This document shows, in pieces, positions 8,591-17,369 of a DNA stretch of 53,098 bases. Numbering within the stretch: the first letter of the stretch is position 1; each line of letters opens with the position of its first letter. Source of the stretch: Arthrobacter pascens (lineage in GTDB: Bacteria > Actinomycetota > Actinomycetes > Actinomycetales > Micrococcaceae); assembly GCF_017052465.1 (NCBI RefSeq), contig NZ_JAFHKT010000110.1:1-53098 (forward strand), read 5' to 3'. The notes beneath the pieces were generated by a model, which ran no database searches, was not told the origin of the DNA, and saw only the letters and a list, made by a program, of their open reading frames with translations. The translations under genes and the position numbers were made by a program.

Positions 8591-8902
8591 CCCATGGCCT
8601 CCCGACCCATCAGAACGGGCCAATCGGAGCCCGACCAGAACGAGCGGCAGTTCCATTGAAGCCGGAGTTGTGCATGGTGGCCGTGCGTCCTGGCGGGGCC
8701 AAATCGCCCACGCCGCAGTTGACGGAATCTCCATGTTCGGCGTTCCAAAGTGCGCCTAGATAGGCGCAGGGTTCTCCCCGGATTGGCGTCCTCAGCGTCG
8801 ACCCCGGCCGACGCTCTTGGGGTCCGGTGAACTCCCAGCTCGCTGTTCTTCCTGATGTCTCTCCACCGGGCTCGCAGGACAGGCCCAATGTTTCGAAGCA
8901 AT
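8591..8902. other. Intergenic stretch without recognised features
   Basis: Between the broken oxidoreductase and the TetR promoter I see no conserved frame, strong terminator or repeat. Confidence 0.4.
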
Positions 8903-8920
8903 AGACAGACCGGTCTGTCT
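8903..8920. promoter_or_regulatory. Perfect 18-bp palindromic TetR operator candidate
   Basis: AGACAGACCGGTCTGTCT is an exact inverted repeat with no spacer. It lies directly before the TetR gene and covers its probable -35 region, which is the classical arrangement for autorepression. Confidence 0.7.
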
Positions 8921-8944
8921 TGCCCCCCGGGGGATTGGTATTAT
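8916..8944 (+). promoter_or_regulatory. Promoter of the TetR gene, probably leaderless
   Basis: TATTAT (8939-8944) is a strong -10 box; the -35 (TGTCTT, 8916-8921, spacing 17) is weak and inside the operator. The GTG at 8951 lies seven bases after the -10 box, so transcription should begin on or beside the start codon, a common leaderless layout in actinobacteria. Confidence 0.45.
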
Positions 8945-8950
8945 CCGTGT

Positions 8951-9556
8951 GTGGAAACTCCAGAAAGTGGCGCTGAACAGTCAGGGCGCCCTGCAACGGA
9001 CAGTCCTCGAGAGAAGATCGTTGCCGCGGCTTACCAACTGTTCGCCCGTCGCGGGATCCGCGACGTCGGAGTCGACGAACTGATCCGCGCATCAGGCGTG
9101 GCCAAGGCAACCTTCTACAGGCACTTCCGCTCCAAGGACGATGTCGTGCTGGCCTTCCTCGAGCAGTGGTACCTGGAACGCACGGTCGCGATCGAGAACG
9201 CAATCGCCCGCCGCGGGACCAGTGACGAGGCAGCCATGCTGACCATCTTCGACGTCTTCGACGACTGGTTCCGCGAGGGCGCGGCCCAGGTAAGCTCCTT
9301 CCCGCACGTATTGATGGAAATGGGTTCCGACCACCCCCTCGGGAAAGCGAGCATCCAGTACCTGGACAGGACGCGGCAACAGATCGCGGAACTCGCAGAA
9401 TCGGCCGGGCTCAACGACCCGGACGACTTCGCCTGGTCTATTCACATCTTGATCAAGGGAGCCATCGTCGCCGCGGCCGAGGGCGACTCCCGCGCCGCTG
9501 GCCGCGCCAAGACCATGGCCAAGTTGCTCATGGACCACCACCGGTCGTACAAGTAG
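8951..9556 (+). CDS. TetR-family transcriptional regulator
   Basis: A 201-aa one-component regulator. The N-terminal helix-turn-helix spans about residues 18-65, with the family pattern IVAAAYQLFARRGI then ASGVAKATFYRHFRSKDD; the rest is a helical ligand-binding and dimer domain. I choose the GTG at 8951 rather than the longer frame from 8855, because the longer form would run through the operator and promoter and adds no conserved residues. It is probably autoregulated through the perfect palindrome upstream, and could also control the neighbouring broken oxidoreductase gene, as many TetR proteins control adjacent oxidoreductases. The effector is unknown. Confidence 0.88.
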   Translation: METPESGAEQSGRPATDSPREKIVAAAYQLFARRGIRDVGVDELIRASGVAKATFYRHFRSKDDVVLAFLEQWYLERTVAIENAIARRGTSDEAAMLTIFDVFDDWFREGAAQVSSFPHVLMEMGSDHPLGKASIQYLDRTRQQIAELAESAGLNDPDDFAWSIHILIKGAIVAAAEGDSRAAGRAKTMAKLLMDHHRSYK

Positions 9557-9884
9557 CTGCGGGAACTCCCGCACCTCGGAGAAACCAGATGGGCCCTTTG
9601 CTAGCGGCACACCCCCCCAATCCCAGCACGGCCATACTTGACGAAAGGCCCGGTTATCGGTGTGTGACACAGGGGGAGTAGCAACTTGCGGGCCGGGTAG
9701 TTCGACGTGAGATTAGCAGGAGCTTTCCGTCTAGCTCCTGGTACCCTGGCGGCTCACGCCCGGACGTGTCGTCCGCAAGGCACTCGTACCGCTGTCGGGG
9801 ATCGTGTGTGCCGTGCCTTACAAGCTCGAGCGATTACGTGAGAACGGGCAGGTGCTGCGAGACAAGGTAGTAAGACACCGCTCC

Positions 9885-9948
9885 CCGGATTCGCAGATGA
9901 AGCGAGGTCCAAATTTTTCTGTCCCGCATCCCTCGCTTTGAAATCCGG
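9885..9948. repeat. Nested inverted repeat
   Basis: CCGGATT (9885-9891) and AAGCGAGG (9900-9907) are mirrored by CCTCGCTT (9931-9938) and AATCCGG (9942-9948), giving two stacked stems with a small internal loop. The apical loop contains a T run. Function unknown: a structured RNA or an old element end are both possible. Confidence 0.4.
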
Positions 9949-10017
9949 ATCGATAGCCCGGACGCTGGTGCCTTGGTTAGCGGTGCCATTGCAGCAGACT
10001 ACTGACTAAGTCTTTCG

Positions 10018-10042
10018 GAAACCTGCGGAATCCGGCCCGAAG
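10018..10042. repeat. Partial degenerate copy of the att-like repeat
   Basis: The segment with core TGCGGAATCCGGCCCGAA matches TGCGGAATCCGGTCCGAA of the left repeat (about 280-297) with one difference over 18 bases, and the bases just before it (GGAAACC against GAAAACA) are also similar. The tRNA-end part is absent. Short enough that chance is not excluded. Confidence 0.35.
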
Positions 10043-10297
10043 GTTGGCTCTGGCGACACCTCCTTCTCCCATCTCATGGGCCGCTCGGCAGACACATGAC
10101 GCAGCCAAAGAAGTTGAGGTGGCCATCCGGCTCGGCTCCACAACCGGACGCTGCTATACCGGAGGCATTCAGTGCCACCCGGTGCGTGATCCCAGAGCCG
10201 GCGGCCCGTTTAGTGCGGCGAAGAAGGGCGGCCACGCGGACGTGTCGCCACCTTCTGGACCTGCTGGCCCGTCGGCAACGAATGGCGCCATGCGATT

Positions 10298-11245
10298 TCA
10301 GAGATCGTCTTCGGGTCGGGCGGCGAGGATATGATTGGCCCTGACCTGCAGGATGCCGAGCGACTCCTGGATCAGGGGCGATGCGATGCTGCCCCTGCGC
10401 ACCGCAGCGACAATACGGCGCGCGGGCTTCCCCTTGCCAGTAATGCGCAGTCGAACCACGTTTTCGGCACTACGCAGGGGCGCCAGCCGCGGCAGCAGGC
10501 CCACGCCCAGCCCCGCACCAACGAAAGCGATCTGGGTTTCCCATTCCACGGCCTCATGGGCAATCCGCGGCGTCACCCCGACTGCCGTGAACGCCGCGGT
10601 GAATAGGGAATGGTAGGTGGAACCGGCGGCCTCGGTGATCCAAGGTTCCGACGCCAACTCTTCGAGCGTCACCGTTTCCCGCGATGCCAGTGGATGGTTG
10701 GAGGGAATGATCACGTCCAAGGGATCGTCGAGCAGAACGGTCTGCTCGAAGCGCGGATCGTCCTCACCATAGGTGTCGGACTGCATCGCGACGACGACCG
10801 CGAGGTCGATTCGCTCGGCAACCAACAAGTCGAAGCAGCGGGCCGGGTTGGCCTCGAGTACCTGCACCTCCAGCAGGGGGCGTGTCGAGCGCAGCGTGGC
10901 GGCCAGCGGCGCGAGCAACTGGGCGGCCGCCGTGGAGAATCCACCGAGGCCAAAACGGGACTGCACCTGGTCGCCGGCCTCCATAGCCGCGGCGCGCAGG
11001 CTCTCCCATTCCGCAATCAGGGTGTCCGAACCCGCCACGAGAAAGCGGCCCGTGGCGGTCAGCCGTACACCGCGGCCGTCCTTCGTCAGCAGCTGCATTC
11101 CAAGCACGCGCTGGAGCTCCCGCAATTGTGCGGAGACGGCGGAGGGAGAATAACCCGTGAGCTCCGCGGTTGCGCCAACGGTGCCGCACCGGGCAAACAC
11201 CCGAAGTGTGATGAGCCTTGGATCGATCATGCATCTATTGTGCAC
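10298..11245 (-). CDS. LysR-family transcriptional regulator
   Basis: A 315-aa LysR regulator: N-terminal winged helix (about residues 7-65, ending in LTKDGRGVRLTATGRFL) and a periplasmic-binding-like effector domain. The GTG at 11245 is chosen because AGGAG lies six bases upstream; the internal ATG at 11230 has no such site. It is divergent from the Rieske oxygenase genes with only 145 bases between the starts, the standard arrangement in which a LysR protein activates the divergent operon when its inducer is present, here probably an N-methylated compound related to the oxygenase substrate. A TGCA-N7-TGCA repeat (11230-11244) overlaps its own start and could be part of its binding site. Confidence 0.88.
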   Translation of the reverse strand: MHNRCMIDPRLITLRVFARCGTVGATAELTGYSPSAVSAQLRELQRVLGMQLLTKDGRGVRLTATGRFLVAGSDTLIAEWESLRAAAMEAGDQVQSRFGLGGFSTAAAQLLAPLAATLRSTRPLLEVQVLEANPARCFDLLVAERIDLAVVVAMQSDTYGEDDPRFEQTVLLDDPLDVIIPSNHPLASRETVTLEELASEPWITEAAGSTYHSLFTAAFTAVGVTPRIAHEAVEWETQIAFVGAGLGVGLLPRLAPLRSAENVVRLRITGKGKPARRIVAAVRRGSIASPLIQESLGILQVRANHILAARPEDDL

Positions 11246-11390
11246 GGTTATCTCCTAAATCTTGCGCTTTTGTTGCAGATCAATACTCCCTAATCTCGTA
11301 ACTAGAAACGTTCTCGACAACGCCAGCTGCACCCACCCACCCGTGGTCCCCACGAATCGCACACTACCCAGGCCCCCCGGGAGGAAACAC

Positions 11391-12695
11391 ATGTCTGTTC
11401 CAGTGAACTTGCCCCTCAATTCACGCGGAAAACTCGCTTCATCATTGCCTACCGAGCAGCTGGCGGAAATCACGGAGTTGTTCGATTTCCGGCGCGTGGG
11501 ATATTCCCTCGACGCCCCCTTCTACACCGATCCGACGATTTTCAACATCGACATGCAGGCCATTTTTGGCAAGCACTGGATCTTTGCTGCCAGCATCGCC
11601 GAGCTCCCGGAGCCGGGCGACTACGTCACCGTGGACTACGGGCCTTACTCGCTGATCGTTCTGCGCAACGACGACGGCGGCGTGAACGTCCTGCACAATG
11701 TGTGCCGCCACCGCGGCGCCCGCGTCCTGACCGAACCCGCGGGGTCAACGGGAAACCTTGTATGCGGCTATCACTCCTGGACCTACTCCCCCAACGGCGA
11801 TTTGATCCATGCCTCGGCACCGGGGGAAACGAAGTTCGACAAGGGCTGCTTCGGCCTCAAGCGCGCCCACAGTCGCGTGTTCGCCGGACTCATCTTCGTC
11901 TGCATTGCGGACGAACCGCCGACGGATTTCGACGAAACCGGAAAGATCTTCGAGCCTTACCTCGCGCCCCACGATCTGTCGAAGACGAAAATCGCCTACC
12001 AGCAGAACATCATCGAGGAGGGCAACTGGAAGCTCGTTATGGAGAACAACCGTGAGTGCTACCACTGCGACGGCCACCCGGAGCTCGCTTGTTCCCTCTT
12101 TCCCACCTGGGGCCTGACGGAGGGCCTGGTCCCGGCCCATCTCGAGGAAGTGTGGGACCGCAACAAGGAAGCGCAGTCCTCGCTTGAGGAGCGTTGCAGG
12201 CGCTATGGCCTTCCCTATGAAGTCGTCGAGGAGCTCGACACGCGCATAGCGGGAATCCGCATCTCACGGGAATCGCTTGACGGTGAGGGCGAATCGTTCT
12301 CGCCCGATGGGCGCAGGCTCTCCAAGAAGCTGCTCGGTGACTTGCGGGACTTCCGCCTTGGCCGCTGCTCGATGCACCTGCAGCCTAACAGCTGGTTCCA
12401 TTTCCTCGGGGACCACGTCATCACCTTCGCCGTCTTCCCCGTCAACGAACACCAGACACTGGTACGCACCACCTGGCTGGTGGCTGACGACGCCGAGGAA
12501 GGCATTGATTACGATCTGGAGAAACTCACCTACACCTGGAAGCAGACAAATCTGCAGGACAAGGCGTTCGTGGAGCTGTGCCAGAAGGGCGCCAGCAGCC
12601 CCGCCTACGAGCCCGGGCCCTACATGAAGAGCGAATACCAGGTCGAGGCGTTCATCAACTGGTACGTACAGCGCGTGCAGGAGCACTTGGCATGA
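11391..12695 (+). CDS. Rieske oxygenase alpha subunit, glycine-betaine demethylase (GbcA)-like
   Basis: A 434-aa ring-hydroxylating-type oxygenase subunit. The Rieske [2Fe-2S] ligands are Cys105, His107, Cys125 and His128 (CRHRGA, CGYHSW); the catalytic iron site is the NNRECYHCDGHPEL stretch (His225, His229). GGGAGG precedes the ATG at 11391. The pattern GYSLDAPFYTDPTIF, HWIFAASIAELPEPGDYVT and the NNRECYHC core follows the GbcA group, which removes a methyl group from glycine betaine as formaldehyde with O2 and NADH, rather than aromatic dioxygenases. It overlaps its reductase gene by four bases. Stachydrine or carnitine-type substrates remain possible. Confidence 0.82.
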   Translation: MSVPVNLPLNSRGKLASSLPTEQLAEITELFDFRRVGYSLDAPFYTDPTIFNIDMQAIFGKHWIFAASIAELPEPGDYVTVDYGPYSLIVLRNDDGGVNVLHNVCRHRGARVLTEPAGSTGNLVCGYHSWTYSPNGDLIHASAPGETKFDKGCFGLKRAHSRVFAGLIFVCIADEPPTDFDETGKIFEPYLAPHDLSKTKIAYQQNIIEEGNWKLVMENNRECYHCDGHPELACSLFPTWGLTEGLVPAHLEEVWDRNKEAQSSLEERCRRYGLPYEVVEELDTRIAGIRISRESLDGEGESFSPDGRRLSKKLLGDLRDFRLGRCSMHLQPNSWFHFLGDHVITFAVFPVNEHQTLVRTTWLVADDAEEGIDYDLEKLTYTWKQTNLQDKAFVELCQKGASSPAYEPGPYMKSEYQVEAFINWYVQRVQEHLA

Positions 12696-14104
12696 CTGAA
12701 CTCCGCACCGACACGGCAATCCAGGAACCACAGCGCATTCGCGGTCTTGAGATGCCGTGGAACAGAGTGATGGGCAGCACCGAGGGACCCGCCCGCGCTG
12801 CCCACGCATTGGGCCCCTGGCATCCGCAGGAGTTCACGGCGGAATGCGTCGAGACCGTTCCCGAGGCGGGCGGCATGATGACCTTGGTGTTCCGCCGCTG
12901 CGACGGTGCGCCCCTGGCGTTCCGTGCGGGCCAGTACGTGAACGTCGCCTTTCCCGTAAACGGCGAGGACCAGGATCCGGTGGACCGCAGCTACTCGCTG
13001 TCCAGTTCGCCCACCCAGCCGTGGACCTTCAACATCACAGTCAAACGCGACCCCACTGGACTCGTCTCCCCCTGGGTGCACGAGAACGTCAAACCCGGCA
13101 CCGTCCTCGAGATGCTCGGACCGGTCGGGGCATTCCACCTGCCTGACGCCGACCGCCGGGCGCGGTACCTCCTGCTGGCCGCCGGCGCAGGCATCACCCC
13201 CATTATGTCGATGGTGCGGACCATCCACTCCCTGCCCGGACAGGCCGATGTCGTGGTGCTCTACCATGGAGCGGAGGCCGGAGGATATGCCTTCCACCAG
13301 GAGCTTGCCTACATCGCCTCCGTGGACTCGCGAGTCAAGGTCTTCTACGCCCTGGGTGACCGCAGCAAACCCCAAGAGTGGGAATGGCTCAGCGGAAGGC
13401 TGACGGCGGCCATGCTCGACGAAGTTGCCCCCGATGCCAACGGCCGCCAAGTCTATGCCTGCGGCCCCGAGGGTTACCTGAACACCGCCACCGAGCTACT
13501 GGGGAAGGTCGGCGTCGACGACACCTCCATCAACATGGAATTCTTCTCGGGAGATCGCCAGACGATCCTTGAATACCAGGCGGAGATCGCGCTTGCAGAG
13601 GACATTGCCGAGGAAATCGCCGAGGAAATCGCCGATTCCGCCGAGGACTACTATGAAAGCCAGCCCACAGCGTTCGGGCTCTACGAACCCAGCTACAACG
13701 CCGAGGGACCCCTGAAGGCCACGGGGCTGCCGCTGGAAATCATGGACACGGCGCCCTATTCCGAAGCCTCCGACGGAAGTTCAGGCGTGGGGCCGGAGGC
13801 CGTGTCCCCTGATGCCTCGAGCTTCGACACGGTCGGAACAGGAAGCCTCACCCTGTCCTTCATGCGCACCGGCATCAATGTGCGCATCGACCCCGACGAA
13901 CACATCCTCGGGGTAGCCCAGCGTGCGGGCGTCAGGATCGGCGCGAACTGCAAGGAAGGGATGTGCGGCTCCTGCAAGGTCGTCAAGCTTTCCGGAGACA
14001 TCGAGATGAACCACCAGGGCGGGATCCGGGCACGGGAAATCGATGCAGGCAAGTTCCTGCCCTGCTGCTCCACCGCGCGGACCGATTTGGTGATCGATGC
14101 CTAA
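12692..14104 (+). CDS. FAD/[2Fe-2S] reductase component, GbcB-like
   Basis: A 470-aa electron-transfer partner for the oxygenase. The FAD-binding RSYSLSS is at 99-105, the NAD-binding GAGITP at 165-170, and a plant-type ferredoxin domain at the C-terminus has cluster ligands Cys420, Cys425, Cys428 and Cys458. The ATG at 12692 overlaps the oxygenase TGA (ATGA), so the pair is translationally coupled. Odd feature: an acidic, repetitive linker of about 70 residues (IAEEIAEEIADSAEDYYES and following) separates reductase and ferredoxin domains, longer than in typical GbcB-like proteins. It passes electrons from NADH to the Rieske centre. Confidence 0.85.
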   Translation: MTELRTDTAIQEPQRIRGLEMPWNRVMGSTEGPARAAHALGPWHPQEFTAECVETVPEAGGMMTLVFRRCDGAPLAFRAGQYVNVAFPVNGEDQDPVDRSYSLSSSPTQPWTFNITVKRDPTGLVSPWVHENVKPGTVLEMLGPVGAFHLPDADRRARYLLLAAGAGITPIMSMVRTIHSLPGQADVVVLYHGAEAGGYAFHQELAYIASVDSRVKVFYALGDRSKPQEWEWLSGRLTAAMLDEVAPDANGRQVYACGPEGYLNTATELLGKVGVDDTSINMEFFSGDRQTILEYQAEIALAEDIAEEIAEEIADSAEDYYESQPTAFGLYEPSYNAEGPLKATGLPLEIMDTAPYSEASDGSSGVGPEAVSPDASSFDTVGTGSLTLSFMRTGINVRIDPDEHILGVAQRAGVRIGANCKEGMCGSCKVVKLSGDIEMNHQGGIRAREIDAGKFLPCCSTARTDLVIDA

Positions 14105-14375
14105 CCGCTTCCAGCTGCTCTAGGCCAGACAGCATCAGGGATTGTTTTCACGGCAAGAATACAAGTGCGAGAATGCCACGCGTGGCCTTCAGCTTGCCCC
14201 CATGGATGCGCGGGCTCCCCCGCGACGCAAACCGCGGTGGCGGTAGCAGACGCGCCTTTTCCGATCCGGCCAGAAGCGACACCAAAGCACTTGGAGAAAG
14301 CCGCCCGTATCGGTGGGATCACACGGGTTAAGCCCGCTGCGCGCACCAGTGCCTTATCAAGATAAGTCTGGATGG

Positions 14376-14393
14376 AGTACACCCCAACCTGAC
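14376..14393. repeat. 18-bp direct repeat, first copy
   Basis: AGTACACCCCAACCTGAC is identical to 33405-33422. Both copies lie in eroded intergenic DNA, suggesting a mobile-element end or integration scar, but no transposase is near. Confidence 0.5.
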
Positions 14394-14490
14394 AGATGGT
14401 GCATGGCTGGGTCTTAAAAGCGACGGCCTGAATCTGCAAGCCGCGGAGAAACGCGGCCCCTACCGCCCACACCTGGGGAAAATCCTTATG

Positions 14491-14560
14491 GGGTTATCCA
14501 CCGCTACTGCTCTAGGGGAGCTATCCCAACGGCTCCCTCAATATCAGCCGTGGATAACCC
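14491..14560. repeat. Inverted pair of TTATCCAC motifs
   Basis: GGGTTATCCAC (14491-14501) and its exact inverse GTGGATAACCC (14550-14560) are 48 bases apart; each contains eight bases of the TTATCCACA DnaA-box consensus. A further TGTGGAC follows at about 14575. Confidence 0.5.
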
Positions 14561-14697
14561 GAAATGACCCCAGCTGTGGACGGGACAGCCGAACCAAAGG
14601 GAGCTTGTCCGAGCCCAGTCAGGTTGACGGGATTGCGGAGGCCGGCACAAATCGCACCGCAGGCCCGGGTTCTGCTTTTCAACAGGCACGGGGGCTG

Positions 14698-15930
14698 TCA
14701 GCATCCAACTTTGGACAGGATCGCCGTCATAGCAGCCCGGACGCCAGTGCTCAGGGTGGGTGCCAGGGCGGGGGCGAAATGTGGCGAGTGGTTGCCGGCG
14801 ATGTGCCCGCCAGCCCTGAGCGTCTCGGCGGTATAGCCTCCGAAGGTCCAGTAAACCGAGGGGGCAGAGATAGCTGTTGCGAGGGTCCCGAAGTCTTCAC
14901 TGGCCAGCATCGGCGGAATCTCGCGGACCTGTTCCTCTCCGATCATGGCCCGAAATTCCTGGAGAAGTTGATCTGTCGCCGTGGGATCGTTGTAGCACAG
15001 CGGAAAAGAATACAGCTCCTCAATCTCAGGGGGCGGCGCGGAGGAGGCTTCTGCCTCTGCGCGGATGATTCGGCGGATTGATGTCAGCACGGCCTCGTGC
15101 ACTTTCTGGTCGAAGGTCCGTACGTTTATGGTGAACTCGGCCATGGCGGGAATGATGTTTTCCTTCACGCCCCCGTGGAAGGTTCCGATTGTCACGACTG
15201 CGGACTGCATGGGGTCCAGCTCACGCGAAACGATGGTCTGCAGCCGGACCAACATGTGGGCCCCGAGCACGATCGGGTCGATCGATTCTTGGGGCTGGGA
15301 ACCATGCGCCTGACGCCCATGCACGGTGACCTTCCAGGAATCGGCCATGGCCATAGCGGTACCGCGGCTGATGCTTACCGTGCCCGCCAGGCTCGGCACG
15401 ACGTGCTGGCCATAGATTATCTCCGGTTTGGGAGCCCGGTTCCACAGACCATCGTCGACCATCGCCTGGGCTCCGGCGGCCGTTTCCTCCCCCGGCTGGA
15501 AGATGAAGACGACTGTCCCGGTCCAGGCATCGGTGGCATCCGCGAGCAAGGCCGCCGCAGTCAGCGCTGCGGTGATGTGCATGTCATGGCCGCAGCCGTG
15601 CATTACCGGAACCTGAGTCCCGTCAGCCAGGGCACCGGTGGCCTGGCTGGCGTAATCAAGTCCTGTTTCCTCCTTGATCGGCAGGCCGTCGATGTCGGCC
15701 CGGAAACCCACGACTGGCCCCTCGCCGTTGCGCAGTACGCCAACGACGCCCGTCCCGCCACAGCTAAAGGTCTCGGCTCCGATGGCACTAAGATGGTCGG
15801 TGATGAGCCTTGCGGTCCGATGTTCCTGCATTGACAGTTCGGGATTGGCGTGCAGATGGCGGTACAACTTGTGCATCCGGACAGTCTCCTCGTCGGTGAG
15901 TTCCAGATCCCGCAAGGCATTGCCAATCAT
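14698..15930 (-). CDS. M20-family amidohydrolase (hippurate/IAA-amino-acid hydrolase type)
   Basis: A 410-aa metal-dependent amidohydrolase of peptidase family M20D. Metal ligands are visible in HGCGHDMH (Cys113, His115), the Glu148-Glu149 pair in FQPGEET and His176 in GQHVVPS; the dimerisation lid domain follows. Family members cleave N-acyl or N-carbamoyl amino acids in the cytoplasm. It lies 245 bases after the M19 dipeptidase gene on the same strand and may be the last gene of the hydantoin-like operon, where it would release an amino acid from an N-acyl or N-carbamoyl intermediate. The exact substrate is not readable. Confidence 0.88.
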   Translation of the reverse strand: MIGNALRDLELTDEETVRMHKLYRHLHANPELSMQEHRTARLITDHLSAIGAETFSCGGTGVVGVLRNGEGPVVGFRADIDGLPIKEETGLDYASQATGALADGTQVPVMHGCGHDMHITAALTAAALLADATDAWTGTVVFIFQPGEETAAGAQAMVDDGLWNRAPKPEIIYGQHVVPSLAGTVSISRGTAMAMADSWKVTVHGRQAHGSQPQESIDPIVLGAHMLVRLQTIVSRELDPMQSAVVTIGTFHGGVKENIIPAMAEFTINVRTFDQKVHEAVLTSIRRIIRAEAEASSAPPPEIEELYSFPLCYNDPTATDQLLQEFRAMIGEEQVREIPPMLASEDFGTLATAISAPSVYWTFGGYTAETLRAGGHIAGNHSPHFAPALAPTLSTGVRAAMTAILSKVGC

Positions 15931-16175
15931 GTGTTGCCCTTCTTCGATTGAGTATTTTTCTGTCCGCAGGAGTTTTAGTCGCGTCCGCCAGCCAGCATGG
16001 GCGTGCTATGGAGCGCTTGAGGGATGGCGGCAGTCGGCTGTGCGCGCTCCAACCGCTGGGAAGAGCCCGCACAGCGGGGTCGGTGGAGGGTGATCCCAGG
16101 CTCCAATGCGGTGGCCTCGTCATAGCCTGGGCAGCTTCCTCGCTGATTTTGCCCGCCCTACGCCAGCGACAGACA

Positions 16176-17369
16176 TCAGCGCTGGTGGGCGATTTCTGCG
16201 TGCCGCAGGAACGGACCGATCAGATCTTGATTCGCGGCCGCCTCCGTATCTTCCAGCACCCGGAGGACATTGCCGAAAGCGAGGCTGCACAGATCAGGAG
16301 GGGACCAGCCCCGTTCGGCTAGTGCTTCAATGACCGCCGGGTAGCTTGATACCCCGGAAATTCCGCGGGGCAGTTGTTCGATGCCATCGAAGTCCCCTCC
16401 AATGCCAAGATGCTGGGGTCCTACTACTTCGCGTGCATGTTCCATGTGTCTAACGATGTCGGCGATGGTGGCCTGCGGAGCCTGGTTCTGCGACGTCCAC
16501 CGGGCAAATTCTGCGGCGGCCGCGATGTCCTCTTCCACCTGGCCTGCGTGGAACCCTGTCCGAAGGCCGAGTCTCTCCCGGACTTCATCAGCATGTCGCT
16601 CATAGTCCGCGCAGGCCTCTGAGATAAAGGCAGGAACGAAGGTAAGCATGAGCACACCGTTGTTTCCAGGCAACCTCTCAAGCACGGCATCCGGCACGTT
16701 TCTAACGTGGTCGGTGACGCTGCGGCAAGACGAATGGGAGAAAATTACAGGAGCAGCGCTCGTATTCAGCGCGTCATGCATCGTCTGCTCTGCTACGTGA
16801 GATAGATCCACTATCAGCCCGAGATCGTTCATTTCGCCGACCACGCGTCTGCCGAAATCCGTGAGCCCATGGTCGACCTGTTCGCCCGTCGCCGAGCGCG
16901 CCCACGGCGTGTTGTCGTTATGTGTGAGAGTCATGTAGCGGACGCCGACACGTCTCATCATCCGAAGCACCCCAAGCGATGCGTCGATGGAATGCCCTCC
17001 TTCTATGCCCATCAGCGAGGCAATTTTTCCCTCTGCGGCGGCGGTTCTTACGCCGGCGGCAGAGTCCACGAGGCTGAATGTCTCGGGATTCTTGGAGATG
17101 ATCCGGTGTACGCAGTCGATCTGTTCGAGGGTCGCCACGACGGCGTCGGCCGGCAGCATGTTGGACGGGACGAAGACCGACCAGAATTGCGCACCGACCC
17201 GGCCTTCCCGGAGCCGCGGAATGTCTGTGTGCAGGCGGGGCTGGTGCTGCGATAAGTCGATCTCCTCGACGCGGGAATCGAACTTCTGCCGCAGAGCCCA
17301 AGGCAAGTCGTTATGGCCGTCAAATACCAGGGTGTCGGCCAGTGCGGAACGAGTCCGAAACGATGTCAT
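16176..17369 (-). CDS. M19 membrane-dipeptidase family enzyme
   Basis: A 397-aa zinc dipeptidase of the renal dipeptidase family. The first metal ligands are in FDGHNDLPW (His19, Asp21); GIEGGHSID, LTHNDNTPWA, VDLSHVAEQ, SHSSCRSV and GGDFDGIE are the other family signatures in order. There is no signal peptide, so it should act in the cytoplasm. The ATG at 17369 overlaps the stop of the DUF917 gene (ATGA); the longer frame to 17402 is not needed. In this operon it probably hydrolyses a dipeptide-like or cyclic-amide breakdown product. Confidence 0.88.
   Translation of the reverse strand: MTSFRTRSALADTLVFDGHNDLPWALRQKFDSRVEEIDLSQHQPRLHTDIPRLREGRVGAQFWSVFVPSNMLPADAVVATLEQIDCVHRIISKNPETFSLVDSAAGVRTAAAEGKIASLMGIEGGHSIDASLGVLRMMRRVGVRYMTLTHNDNTPWARSATGEQVDHGLTDFGRRVVGEMNDLGLIVDLSHVAEQTMHDALNTSAAPVIFSHSSCRSVTDHVRNVPDAVLERLPGNNGVLMLTFVPAFISEACADYERHADEVRERLGLRTGFHAGQVEEDIAAAAEFARWTSQNQAPQATIADIVRHMEHAREVVGPQHLGIGGDFDGIEQLPRGISGVSSYPAVIEALAERGWSPPDLCSLAFGNVLRVLEDTEAAANQDLIGPFLRHAEIAHQR

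Larger units (their letters stand above)
9557..10297. other. Gene-free 740-bp stretch with repeat fragments
   Basis: A short GC hairpin (TGCGGG-AACT-CCCGCA, 9558-9573) directly follows the TetR stop and could act as a weak terminator. A nested inverted repeat lies at 9885-9948. At about 10018-10042 a 25-base segment resembles part of the left att-like repeat. No reading frame looks genuine. Confidence 0.45.
14105..14697. other. Gene-free stretch with inverted DnaA-box-like sites
   Basis: No conserved reading frame. It holds an 18-bp sequence shared with 33405-33422 (at 14376-14393) and an inverted pair of GGGTTATCCAC motifs (14491-14501 and 14550-14560). No clear terminator for either converging operon was seen. 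Confidence 0.45.

Noticed and set aside
12578..12691. Upstream extension of the GbcB-like gene (longest possible frame)
   Set aside because: It lies inside the oxygenase gene; ATGA overlap at 12692 and conserved N-terminus explain the start.
14491..14560. Chromosomal replication origin
   Set aside because: Only two inverted boxes and none of the dnaA/dnaN/rpmH neighbours or AT-rich unwinding stretch are present.
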